DNA from: Tigriopus japonicus
Taxonomy: Eukaryota; Arthropoda; Copepoda; Harpacticoida; Harpacticidae
DNA: 64,000 nt
Direction: 5' to 3'
Assembly: GCA_010645155.1 (NCBI GenBank)
Contig: CM021317.1
Location: forward strand, 2,988,303 to 3,052,302
The notes beneath the pieces were generated by a model that ran no database searches, was not told where the DNA came from, and worked only from the letters and a program-made list of their open reading frames with translations. The translations under genes were made by a program, and so were the position numbers. Each line of letters opens with the position of its first letter. Position 1 is the first letter of the stretch. Below, one piece after another: positions 21,964 to 34,721 of this stretch.

Positions 21964-23250
21964 TTGTGTTCGGTGTCGTAAGGAAATCTAAAACCGGATT
22001 GGCTGGAGAATAGGGAAAAGCGGCCAAGTAGCTAGATGGAAAAGCCACAAAAATTTCAGCCATTGACTGCAAAAACTGTTTACCATTAAATTTTGCCATA
22101 ATACATAGTTATTAACACAGATTGACACATAAACTCCGTCACCCCTTTACAGTAGACGACATGGGCGCTACGTCGACAGTGAGTTGTTGAATTTCAAAAT
22201 TCAAAGTTGTTACAAGGCTCCAAAACTCACATCAATCATGCAAGGGCCCTTTGTCAGTTTATGACAACATACAAAAGGCAAGGACTTAGAAATTCAAAAC
22301 TATCTAATTGTGCAAGTCAGCCACTTCAACAAAACCAAAGCCATTCCAAAATGAGACTTGTAACCCTGCATGATGGAGTCTTGTTTTTGAATCTCCGCAT
22401 TAGCCTCACGTGTGGGGATTTCAATGCGAATCATCATTTGATGGGGGTCCGTTTTTAACTGAACCAGAGCCTTACAGACAAACCAAGATCAAGTTCCCTG
22501 ACAAAATTCGTGGAGCGGGAACTGTGATCTCCAAATTGGTTGGCAAAAGAGAGTAGAGCTCAAGAAAATTGACCAAATTACTGACCAAGAAGAGTCACCT
22601 TATGTCTAAGGGGACTAAGAAGGTAGATGATGAACGACCTTAACTTGGTCCATACAGACGGACCAAACAACCCATTTTTAGAAACTGAAAGCGGCTCGGA
22701 CTGCTGTAGCTAAAAACATGCTAGAATGGTTTTGTGATGGCTGGAAATGAGTGGCTTGGTTCGATGCGACCTTTTTTATGTCCCTTTGGAGTGGTTCAAG
22801 TTGATCAGAATTGAGGTTACGATTGGCATTCTTGAAACAACCGAATGTGTTTTACCTTCTGAAAAGCAGACTCAATCATCAAACAATTGATATTTCGAAG
22901 AGTTTTCAGGAGCGATTTATAAGGATTGTGTTATCTGAGATTTTTTTGGTTTCCGGATTTTTCATTACCGGTACAATGAATGGGATTCCTTGTAAAGAAA
23001 GTGAATTATTATCGGTAATGCATTGCGTGAACATTAATACGATATTTGGTCTACCAACTAGTTACTGTTGGCAGATCTGGACAACTCTTGAATAGTGGGC
23101 TGATATAATTTAATACTAGTATTAAAAAAATTGTCCAGTCGTACCTTAAACGATACTGCAGGATCAGCACCTACACATTCCCGTCGAAGGCTAATGCACA
23201 ACAAATTGAACAATGAAGGAGCCCGATAAAGAAGATAGGAGGACTTCATT
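21964..23250. other. Intergenic, no gene seen
   Basis: Frames of up to 94 codons (22811-23095) are without motifs. A simple AT-rich landscape up to the LINE remnants. Confidence 0.35.
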
Positions 23251-23780
23251 GATCGAACTAGCCTGGAACCCTAAGGATTTAGAGATGCTCTCAGAGCACA
23301 AGTGAAACAACCTCTCTAAAAACTACAACTGACCTCATATCCTGGGTTATGAGAGAGCCTATGAATGCTCTTTGAGACATACAGTATCAAATACCTTTCA
23401 TACCTTCTCTGAATACTGTACAACCCTAACTTTTGGAGTCTCTCCCAATACGAGAGCTCTCTCATTCGTGTGATGTTCCTAGTAAAACATCTTTGGACCT
23501 GCTCGACCTTTTGCTAACCTGCTGAACTCATTGGAGCTCAAATGGGGGAAGCATATTCAAGATGCGGTTGAACAATCGACTTGTACAGAGTTAGCATCGT
23601 AATACTATCTCTGGACTTGAAAGTGCGATAGATCTAGCCACATGTTTGAAATGCCTTCCCCACTTTCAACTGGATGCGCTCATCAAATTTTCACCATCTT
23701 GGATGACAACGCCTAAATCCTTAATTGATGATACCTGCTCAATATTACAACCTCCATTGTCTTCGAGTGGAACATCTAGT
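23250..23780 (-). mobile_element. C-terminal fragment of a LINE reverse transcriptase
   Basis: The minus strand encodes, with stops and frameshifts, the run SIKDLGVVIQD, then LYKSIVQPHLEYASPI, QKVEQVQRCFTRNI and SYWERLQKLGLYSIQRR. This is the usual region downstream of the reverse transcriptase palm in Jockey/CR1-like LINEs. It differs from the LINE at 24-27 kb, so it is a separate insertion. Confidence 0.8.
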
Positions 23781-24000
23781 TTTGACGGCCCATACCATTG
23801 TGCGGAATTTCATTCCGTTTCAAGCCATGTTAATCTCACTAACTCAAGAGAAAACTTTCTTTTACTAGACTTTTTGAGTCCTGATTGTTCCTTCCCCAAC
23901 ATGACTTCATGCCATAAGCATTCGTGGGAAACCCTTACTGAGGAGGCAATTGAGCTTGAGATTTAACTTTCTTTTTTTAGCCCACACCACAAAGATGGAG

Positions 24001-26990
24001 TTATCCGGATGTACCCGAGATGCTGTCTACCGTACTGTTGCAGGAATAACAATTCATTAAGGTGCAGTTGGAAGAGTATGCACTCGTGATTCCCTCCGTC
24101 AAATGCAAGGCCCGTGTCTTAATTGTGTTTAGTGCCACCAGGTCAATTTTAACTTGTGAAAGATGTTCGTTCCAGGCTTGTGGAAAAGAGTAACCAGGAA
24201 GTTTATTATGCCATTCAAGTCGCACTTTTGGTAAATCAAAGTATATTGATCCCCCCTCTTCTCTTTGAACGTATAGTGATTAATAAAAGACTGCGTTGGA
24301 TTAGTGAGGCAACTATATAAGAATTTTAGGCGCTTGACTTTCGTTAGGTCATGGATTTTTAGGATATTAAATGTTTTGAAATGATTTCCTGTGTGTGAGC
24401 GACTCATAGCTCCCATAATCCATCTTAACGCCTTCTTTTGTAAGACGAGTAAGCCTTGTACTGCCGGTCTATCGCCATAGAATTCTATCCCGTATTCTAG
24501 TCTGGATTTAATTAAGGCGTTATTTAGTAATATCTTCAAGGGTTTGGGAATTAGTCGTCTTGCTAAGAAAACAGTGAACATGATTTTGCAGATGCTTGAG
24601 CCCATATGCCGAATTTGCTCTTTTCAAGTTAATTGCTCGTCAAAAAGTAACCCTAAAAATCTAATTGCCTTTTCTTTGACCCTTTGATCCTACTCGAGTT
24701 ATTTTTGTCCCATTAAGAGTCAAACTCAAATTATTTTCAACATTCCATGGACTAAACAAAATAAATCTCGTCTTTTCTATATTCAAAACAAGTCTGTTAG
24801 TTAACAACCAGGAGGAAATTTCGATTAAAGATCGATTACAATCCTGTTCCAATTGTTTAAGGTTACTCCCGAAGTGCTGTAACGTTGTGTCGTCGGCGAA
24901 TATCGTGAATTGTGAGAGATAGTCCCTAAGTCCATCTCAATATATTTTCACTGTACCCATATTTTACCATCTTTGCAACAAGAATGTCGTGGTTCACAGT
25001 GTCGAAGGCCTTCTTCAGGTCTAGGAATATTCCGACTGAGTATTTATGGTTATTTTCTTTCCTCATATTTTCGAGGAAACTATGCACAGCGTGATTTGTA
25101 TGATTAGGCCTAAATCCAAATTGGAAATCAGTGTAGAAAGGCACGACTTTTGTTGTTTTCCAGCCGATTGGCACATATCCCGTCACAAGGGATATGTTAA
25201 TCAATTAAGTTAGTGGGCTAACAATTTCGTTCTTGATGCCTTTTAGGACTATATTGGAGAGCTCATCTATTCCGGAGCTAGATTTTTTTGGAAGTTCATC
25301 AATTACTTTTAATATGTCTTTATGGGTCATTATTTTATAGTAATACTTTCTTTGACTGGCTTTTGATGGGATATTGTCTAGGAATCTACTATTGACATGA
25401 TTGTTTGATAGGTTATCGTTAATGTTCGAGCCAATTGTGGCAAAGTAGTCGTTAAGAGCTTCTGCGATACCTTGTTTGTCCTTGATAACATTGGTTCCAT
25501 TCTTTAGGTGGGTTAACGGTGGTTTTTGTTTACAATCATACCGTCTTGGCTCCCTTCCAAGTTTGAAAAGAATTACCTATGTTGGTATTGAAAAAAGCTT
25601 CTAGTAGGTTGATTTTGCATCCTTTATCAATTTGAAGTAAATATTAGCCTACGTCCTCAATTTCTTTTTAATTTCTTCAGTAGGATCCTTTTGAAATTTT
25701 GTGAATAATCTTTGTTTTTGCCTTCTCGAATTGAGCAGCCCTAGAGTCATTCAAGGGTTTTGATTGTTAGATGCGGATTTACGCTTTCCTTTAATTATGG
25801 GGCAAGTAGCCTCGAAAGAGTCAGAAAGTTGTCGTGAGAAATTCGAGAACGCCGCAGTCGGATCATGTTCGGGGATGTTCCAACTCACATTTTGCAGAGC
25901 CTTGCGAAGATTCTCAATATTTCGTGCTTTTGTATTTCTGTGGTTATTCGAAATAGGCTCTGGCGACTTAATAACGTACCTTTTATTTAGGGACGTGAAG
26001 AGACCAAGATGGTCACTAATGTCGCAAAGTAAGATTCCACATTTGGCACTTGTTTTACGGTTCGTAAATATGTTATCAATTTGTGTTTTTGATTCTGTTG
26101 TTATCCTTTTTGGCTTGTTGATAATCGGTACTAGCTCTAAAGATATCATAAGGTTGTTGAGCATCAAGGATGTGGAACAATTTAATGAGAAATTTACATT
26201 AAAATCCCTATACAAAAACATTGGTTTACCTCGACAGAGGGAACAAAGGGTTTCGAGATTTGAAATTGCTTGATGAAGATTTGAGTTTGGGGGGATATAG
26301 ATAGAAGAAATAATGTAGTCTTTTGTTTCAATCCCAATTACTTCCAGATCATCTGACATTAAACAAAGGTCGTTGCGTTTTGAAAATGAAATTGACTCAT
26401 GAACTAATATCTCTACTCCACTGATGCCTCAATCTCCCCTTGATCTCGATCTTCGACATTCGCATCGATTTATGTGCTTGGTAGTGAATTCTGCTTTTGC
26501 TCCATATTTTCATGTGTGATTCCACTGATTCATCCGTTTTGTTGTTAGGGCATTCATATTTCAGATGTCCCTCTTGGTGACATTGGAAACATCGCCTGAT
26601 TTGGTCCTTGTGAGACACTCGGATCCGTCTACACTCAACGGTGATAAAATCTGGGATTTGGGACGTTGGCAAAATCAAAACCTTTCTGTTTCCGTTAGGA
26701 ATTCCCACAAGTCGTGGGTCATGTTTCTCCTCGAATAGCTCATGGATAATACTGGACTTTATCTCCGCAAATTTGGTGGTAGCTTCTTCTAAATCTTTTG
26801 CCGATACCTCATCAGGAACGTTATGGAACCGTAAGGGGGCAAACCTTTGGGCTCCCCGGACAACGCATTTCCAATGTCGGTCTCCAGATTTTCGAGTAAA
26901 CTCAAAACACGCTCCAAATCACGCTTTGACATCAACATCGTGATACGTCTTCACTTTTACAGTTGTGTTTGACTTGCTTTTCGAATTTGA
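24001..26990 (-). mobile_element. Nearly full-length but dead LINE (ORF1 zinc knuckle, endonuclease, RT)
   Basis: On the minus strand the order is as follows. A gag-like ORF1 comes first with a CCHC knuckle, CFQCHQEGHLKYEC (about 26570-26610). An APE-type endonuclease follows, with DFNVNFS and the SDHLGLF motif (about 25990-26360). The reverse transcriptase has FQFGFRPNHTNHAV, motif A FLDLKKAFDTVNHDIL (about 24990-25040) and the catalytic FADD (about 24895). The distal thumb region is at about 24130-24605. Several stops and frameshifts break the frames, and the usual GDFN of the endonuclease reads RDFN. Organisation and motifs fit a Jockey/CR1-like LINE. Confidence 0.88.
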
Positions 26991-29421
26991 TATCCCGGCA
27001 ATCTCAGTTTTCCGGAATCTCAAATCGCAAAACACAAAATCCGCTAGTTCTGGCCAAGAGAGATGGCGTTACTATGATACTATTATTTTCCACACTTAAG
27101 GTTCCAAAAAGTTGTTCTTACATGATTGAACTGATTGATTGAACTGAATGATTGTTTTTTTTGGTGAGAAAAGCGTTTTAGTTTGTAGCCGAAAGTGGCC
27201 AATTTTGGAGCATTTGGGCCGAGAGGCTTCCCCCAGGACCTGGCAACGCTGTCACACGGTCGGGTCCAGGAGAGCTCGATGAAAGCTTTTGATGGCCTTA
27301 GTAAATTAAAAGGAGTAAAAATTAAAAAAATGGAAGTGTAGGAAGTAGCGATGTGTCCAGATCGGCCATGAGCTGACTCAGTATCGGATTGGTTCTGAGG
27401 TCGGCTCGTCGTGAGTCGGATCCAATTCCCCAGGAACCAATCCTAAGCCAGAACCGACCTTTGATGAGTCGACTCTTATTATATTTTCTGTAAACAAATA
27501 TTCTACTTTAAAATTTGGCATTGATATCGAAAGCTGTGACGTGAAAACAAACGCAGTGATGTTTAAATTCTATTAAGGCTGGTCTACACGTGAAACAAAA
27601 CGGCAAATATTTGGTTAAATCCAAGACAAAATTAGCTTGATGGCAAATATTATTTGCTGCTTGTCAAATATTTCTGACTTTGAACATGTTGAAAAATTAT
27701 TTGTCCTAAGGCTAACTTTTTCTCGTCGACAATTGAATCACAGATCAATGCATGCAGGGTGTCCAATCACGAAACGATTATTGTTAAGTAAAAAGTTTCA
27801 AATTAATGGATTGAAGGACAAAACAATGATCCTATAACTTTTGGCATCAAGATCACCAAAATTGAACGTCATCTGTGAAAGATTGCAAGGATCCACGGAA
27901 AATGGAAAATGCTGGAAAAATGCTACCTTTTCTAAAACAAAAAAGGGACTGCAGCGACTATTATGCCCATTAGTGAATACTTGAATATTTGAATATATGT
28001 TTTGACTTTAATTTTGCCGAAATTGACCCAAAATATATTTTTCTGCTACTTGCCAAAACTAGTTAAAATATTTGCCTTCAAAAATTTATAATGCATTGAT
28101 TGTAAAATTAATCATAAAGAGCAAAACAAAGCGTTTAAGCAAATTTTTTTAACGCTTTCTTCAAATTTACTAGGATTAAATTGAAACTAGTGATAAACCA
28201 AAAGCGCTTTTTTGTTTCAATTTCACTTATGCCTCTTTGAAAACCAAAAGCAGAAATGCATTTTAAAGATTGATATTTTACACCAAAGTTGAATATTTCT
28301 TGGTTCAGAAGCCTTTGCAACTTATTTTCCCTATTTTATAAAACTTGTAATCTCTCAACATGAAACACATCAACAGTTAAAATTTTAAAGTGAATTTTGC
28401 ACGTTAAGAATTTTGTGATCAGCTACTTTTCATTTCAAAAAAGCCCTCGTTTAACAAAAATGGTTTTGGTTAAAAGCCCCTTTTGATTGGTTTTTTACTG
28501 AAACACTGATTTATCCATTCTAAATTTAAAAAGCTGTGTTTCTGTAGTTGGTGTTGTAGTTCCATCACAAATCTAATCTTTTTTGAGACAAGTAATGCTT
28601 TGTGCCCCTTCTCAAGTTGTCTAGACAAAGCCTGTAAACAGAAATTTGGTTACCTGTACCGTAGAACCAACTTGAAAAAAAGGATAACAAGTCTTCCAAT
28701 ATTTCTTTATTTAAGTCAGGGAACGTAGACAAATTCAGCTGTCAAAATCAGCTATATTTGAAGCCCAAAATTGGATGCTTTTTCCAAAAAGTGCTAGAAT
28801 AATGCTAAGATGCTATTCAATTTTTTTTTATTCTAGAGCCTTTCAAATAATGCTAGAAAAATGCTAAAAATCCGAGCGATGCTAATCAAAATTCTGCAAT
28901 GCTTTTGCCCTTGAAAAAATGCCAATTTTCAGAAACTAGCATCGAAAAATGCTAGTTGGCCACACTGCCTTTAGACCCTCTTTTTAAGAGCCAGACACAA
29001 AATTTTGATTTTGGTATTAACCCAATCCACTGCATCCAAAAGTTGCTAAACCCACCTTGAACGTTCAGAGGCCATTCTTCCATTCGTCTTCCCAGAACCC
29101 GAAAAACATTTTCGTCTTGTCACACACCGAACATTTGGTTTTAAGCTTCGTTTCAAAGATCGTCCATTGGACCATTATTTCTAAACTGAATAAGAAACAA
29201 TTAAGAATAAATTTGTGTTACATATTATCGTTATGAAGTGTGCCGTAACCCTGAGCATGAGAAATTTCAGGACGTGGTTGTAATTGCTCATTTCGTGTTT
29301 ATACACGTAAATTCCACCTTTTGAAGCAGTGTGACAGTTACTTTATCGACTCCCTCATACCCTAACAAGGCAAAGAAATATAAGGGAAGTTGTGTCATGC
29401 GTTTTACAACAGTGTGTTTAA
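26991..29421. other. Intergenic, no gene seen
   Basis: AT-rich sequence. A GATCGG/GAGTCG-rich block (27355-27475), partly echoed near 31420-31485, may be the edge of an old DNA transposon, but no ends could be set. Confidence 0.35.
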
Positions 29422-29466
29422 CAGGGGATTAGCGCGTACGCAGATCCCCCACTAACATAAATTACG

Positions 29467-29505
<39 letters not shown>

Positions 29506-29588
29506 GCCCATTCGGAGTGCAATGAACGAGCCTCGCCTTGGAGGAACCGCCTTGATGATCACGGTTAACCTCTGCGCCAGGTAAGTAT
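29422..29588 (-). ncRNA. U1 spliceosomal RNA gene, copy 3 (167 nt)
   Basis: Same length and structure as the other copies, starting ATACTTACCTG on the minus strand and ending ATCCCCTG. Stem-loop I loop reads GATCATCAAGG, differing from the usual GATCAYGAAGG in the base after CAY. About 206 bp of upstream sequence (29589-29795) is closely similar to that of copy 2. Confidence 0.95.
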
Positions 29589-29636
29589 GAGTTCCGAAAC
29601 TGTCGAAAACGACCCTATCAAAAAGTAAATATTTTC

Positions 29637-29647
29637 TTTGGTGGTCA
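29637..29647 (-). promoter_or_regulatory. Candidate PSE of U1 copy 3
   Basis: TGACCACCAAA on the minus strand, 49-59 bp upstream of the U1 5' end, identical to copy 2 and one base different from copy 1. Confidence 0.55.
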
Positions 29648-29799
29648 CATCATTTGTCATTTTGCTGAATCAATATATCACATTCTGCTTGAACAATTGA
29701 ACGTAAAAGTAATACAGTTCTGGAACCATTTTTAGAATAAAAAAGTTCATTCTTGTACTTTAGGATGTCAGGCAAGTCGTTCACACGCTATGGTTACAA

Positions 29800-32700
29800 C
29801 AAATAAGACATTTCGACGGCTCCTGACAAAAACGATTCCGCCTTCTTCTTTATGTTACATCAGCTGATCCCCTGAACGATACAAACACGGGAGGTTTTCA
29901 TTTAGAACGCTTGAGTTGCGAAAAGTTCAGTCTCCAAAAGCAATAATTCTCGGAGTAATGAAAGGAAATGCGTTTAGTTGCTCTTGGATGAGCATGTACA
30001 AATTACAGTATGTATTTAGTTGCCTTCTTTCCTTCCTTTGTGCTTAACTCAATTACTTTTCATCCAATGCCTTTTTATTGGAATAAGCACAATGGATGCA
30101 TAAGAGTTCAAGAACGAAGACTTACTAAACGTTTTTCTGTAAGTACTTGATCATGCTCAGAAAAGTGACCTACTCCATGTTTATGGAGAGTATCGAAATA
30201 TTTTTTTTTTAAATACATTTTGCGAGAAGAAATCTCATTGGATAATATTCATTAAATAGCAATGGTTATAGAGTAATTTGTTTTGCTCTCCTTTAAAAGG
30301 CGTACTTTTTCACTCAAAAGTTACAATCGTGTTTCTTTCCCTTACAAATGCCCATTTGATAATTTTGACATGAACAACATTGTTCCTGTCCCTTTAATGT
30401 TTTAGATTTTTATTCTACTTAAAATTGACTCCGCAGGAATTCCATCAAGCAAAATCGGAGGTTTCGTGAGTTTCCTGAATCTTAAAAATCGTGCGAAGTG
30501 TGCCATGTTTTTGTTGAGCTCGTCAGTTCATTACTCAAATCCAGTGAATCAACGGATGTACATTTGTATGGATGCACTTGGAAGTAATTGGTTGGAGTTT
30601 GTGTCTAATACTCAAAACTAAAATATTCAAAAGAGCTCAAAAAAATTCATTGATTCATGAGCCCGTTTATGAATGTTTTTCTTAATGTGGTTAGATTAGA
30701 CCCAAGTAAAAAAGCTACTTTGAATTTGTCAATTAAGAAGGGCAATCTTCTCAAAGTTCCGGCATAATTTTGTATTACGCAAGTTCTAGAGGAGTGAAAT
30801 ACTATCTTGCGATTCTCATAAAAATCGTGAATTTTGACATAAGGTACTCATTAAATAGATAAATAAAGGATCGCCTTACCTTCCTGAAAGAATCCAACTT
30901 AGCCATGGGCGTTCCTTGACATTAAATGGCTGGATCACATATTCCTTTCATCTCAGGAGTATTCTGACAACAGATGATGCGCTTAAAACATTTACTTTTG
31001 TCTACTTTGTCCAAGTAGAACCATCCTGCATTCCAGATCAAGGATTTTAATCTCGCACTTTTAATTAGCACTTCACGATCTCACTTTGAACAAGTTAAAC
31101 TGCAAAGAAAAAACGGTAAACATGAGTGATGAAAATGTGTGTTATTGCGAAACCTTCCAACATGCACTTTTCATCAGATTTCTTTTTTTTTTTTAATTTC
31201 TTGAGACTCTTAACATATTTTTTTTCGAAGTTGAGGACTGTTTTCAGTCCAATATTGGAGAACATCTATTTACAAAGGCCAAACAAATATTATTGTGTTT
31301 TGATCGAAACCTTTGCAAGTCTCTGGATTATCTATGGTCTCTTTATCCAAGATCTTTACTTTGAACCAAAAGTGATGGGTAGGGACAGGATTTTATAGTA
31401 TTAGAAAAGTGTTTTTTTTCGGAACGGATCGGTTTGGAACCTAAATCAAAATTTCAGATCGGGATCGGATCCGGCTCACATGGGGTCTTACAAATAGATT
31501 TTCCAACATCAGTGCCTGTTATCACGCTTTTTAGGATCAATAACTATTTTCAAAGTAGAAGTTCATTTTTAAGTAAAGATAAGTTGTAATTAATAATTGC
31601 CAATTGTTGCACTAAATTCGACAAATGTTGCTATAGAGTCACAACTTCCGGCCTAAAGGTGTCACTTTTGACATTAAAATGCCAAATTTGGCAAAACACA
31701 TGTCTTATAACAGGGCAAAACTTTCAACTGAAAACCATTTTGAAATCTAGATTATCTCTGAAGTATTTAAAAAGGATGAAATTTTAAATCTTTGAGATTG
31801 CAAACGGTGTCCAATATTTTCGTGTTCTTTCACTTTTAATGCAAAAATAATTTTGTGAAATGTACCGTCAAGGGACAAAAGCCAAAAATGTGCTTATTTT
31901 GTCGACTTTAGAACGACTTGTATACTAAAAACCTGGCATGTTTTAGGCCTATTTCGCGTTGGTAGTCTCGCATACAGTATTTTGGCCCCGTCTTGCATAT
32001 TTTTGAAGGGGTTCTGGCATCCATGCCCGATGGACCAGGCAGCACTGCTTTGAACTACTCAGAAAGTCCAAATTCATCCCAGGCCACTGATTGATTTCAT
32101 ACTTTCAAGCTCTTCGCTTCGTAATTAGTCACAAGCTCTATTTCAAATTGGAAGAGGTCAAAATAACGAAAAAGCAAATCCAAGCTTTCTAGAGTATTAA
32201 AAACAACTGCAATTGCTATGAAGTGCTTAAAAATAAAATATTGTCAACAAACAGACTAGGACAAAGCAAGTTTTCAGTTAGTTGTAATAACTCTCTCTAC
32301 ATTTTAGTCGCATGAATTTACGGTTTAGTTCTTTGGCCTAAAAAAGCGATGTATACATATAAACGTAACAAAAAATCTAAAGAATCAAGTCTATCAAGGC
32401 ACTTTCAAGAGGGCCATGGAGCAACTATTTTCATCTTAAGTTTGTGTTCTTCCTGAGCAGTGTTTTCATTCAAAAATTTATGGCAAAAATACATCACGAT
32501 CAGTAACTCAAGGTTTCACTTAGCTTTACACTAAAATTATAACACAATTGTTAGTCAAGTTACTTAAACGGATTAGTGCACTGTAAGCAGAGGGGCAAAA
32601 GGGTTGATTTTACCCACTTGTTTTACCCAAATCGATTTTCCCGAACAATGACATCTGTTCCTAAAACCCTCAATCTTACCAAAAGGTTTTTTAAGTAACC

Positions 32701-34700
32701 TTGATTTTCCCTCAGCGCCTCACAATCAAAAATAACCAAATTATAAGCTCACTACCTATGCCATGAAGTCTGAAAGCTTTTGACGATCAAATGTTGACCC
32801 GTTGACCCATACGGCCCCAATCCCATGGGCCAGTTAACCCTACACTTGCTTTTCACTGTTTCAACTGTGCCCTTCGAATCACCTGCGATTTCGAGCTCCG
32901 TGGAACTAATGGGTTGCCAAAATCCAAGATAAAGCACGTGGCGAGGAAGGTGAGGTTTCTTCTTTTACGTAACTTTCGTACCAAAAGCAGCTCTTGCAAG
33001 GAAGTCAGGCAGTGCCTCCAAGATGTTCAAGATCCAAATGCGCAAAAAAAATCGCCTTAAGCGCAAGAGCATGAAAAACTCCAACAATTGCTAACAGACG
33101 TTTAATAATTGAAAGATTTGAATGCAAATGGGAATACTCTTTAAAAATTTGGTTTTCTCCAAATTTATAGAGAGCTCTTTTCTACTTTTGAAATACAATT
33201 TGTCCGTATTTTTAAAGACAATCCTTTCTACACAGAAAACCCTCTAAATGGGCCTCTAGATATTCAAACAACACCATAAAATCTTAACGAATACGAATTT
33301 TACGAATCACGAATTTAAGCAACTATTTGATTTTTTCCCCGGCTGTTTTGACATTTTTCAACTATTTTGTCGCTTGCAGCAACTATTATTCCGCTCCCTA
33401 ACTCATGATACCAGAGAAAACTTGGTTAAATAACTCTTTACTTTACTTGCTGGTTTTACTTTTTGTCATTGATACAGAGTTTAGTCAAGTTGTTAATAGT
33501 AAAATATGATACATTGTGATCGGACTAGGTCCATTCAAAAATCTGGTCATTGTGACAGATTTTAAATTCCCACAAAATTGAAAAAGAACCATATCATACC
33601 AACACTTCAATCAAGAAGGGTTTACCATTCGATCCATTTGATCCCAGACGTTTTCAGATACTGTACCATCTCAAATTGCATTTTGGAATCGAAAAACATG
33701 TTCATTTTCAACTTCGACTAGTTTAAAAGATTTCAGTGCTGCCAAGCAAACATATAAGTTTCATGCCAAAATTGCCACTTGATGAAATTGACAATTTTCA
33801 AAGAACCTTCATTTTCTGTACAAAACGAAGATGAATTGATAACCTTAAACTAATTGCCTGTATCTAAATTATTTTTTTCGCCTTTCCATTTCGTCGTCAA
33901 TGTTCGCATAGTCATTTTTTGAATAACACATTCAGTAAAAATTGCATATTAAAATTTCGTCCGCAAGTCCAATCAAATGTGAATGTTAAAGTTATTCGCA
34001 AATTAAGACTTTTTCCACGAACGAGCATTGCATTTCTTGCCAAATTTATCAAAAAGCATAATTGATCTGGTTCCAAATCCATGAAAAAAATTGAGTGCTC
34101 AAATTAATAATGATTATATTTAGTAAGTTCACGAAGACTGACGTTCTGTGAAAATTGAAATAGAACATTTTCGAATCAATCTGCAATATTGGACTCTTGT
34201 TAGATGTGGATGGATTAACACTAGCTTAATTTATCAATTTTTCCGTCAAGTACTTTATTCCTTGTCTCAACTCAGAAGGCCGAGAATCCATTTGACAAAA
34301 TTTAAAATCGAGAAATTCAAAGGAATAGTAAATGTCTAAAAATCAAAATAGAATATAAAATTTTAGTATGGGGGAATTTATTAGATACACATTCAAACTT
34401 TAAAACGCCATTTTGTTACGATAAAAAATGCAAATAGACAAGTTGTTGGTTTGTGAACATATTTAACCATTCTCCAACCGATTTCTCTTTGTTCTGTTTG
34501 ATATGATTGTTCAATTCACGAAATGACCATTGTCCAATAATTTCACGCTCAAGAACCGCTGAAGCGGGTGAGAATGAATGTATGTAGTACAGTATATACG
34601 TTTTTGTTCTGAGTAATACTTTACCTGTCTTCGATCCTGAGACAACGGTTTCACAAAAGGTGTGTGCACAACTTATTGGATTTTTCAATGGAAGTATCAT
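29800..34700. other. Gene desert, nothing recognised
   Basis: Nearly 5 kb of AT-rich sequence with short frames only (maximum about 96 codons). No RNA gene, no clear transposon ends and no splice-compatible exons that I can support. Confidence 0.4.
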
Positions 34701-34721
34701 CGTCATGAGAATGAGTGCAAG

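Noticed and set aside
25764..26273. Plus-strand frame of 169 codons
   Set aside because: Antisense to the LINE endonuclease region, which matches conserved motifs on the minus strand.
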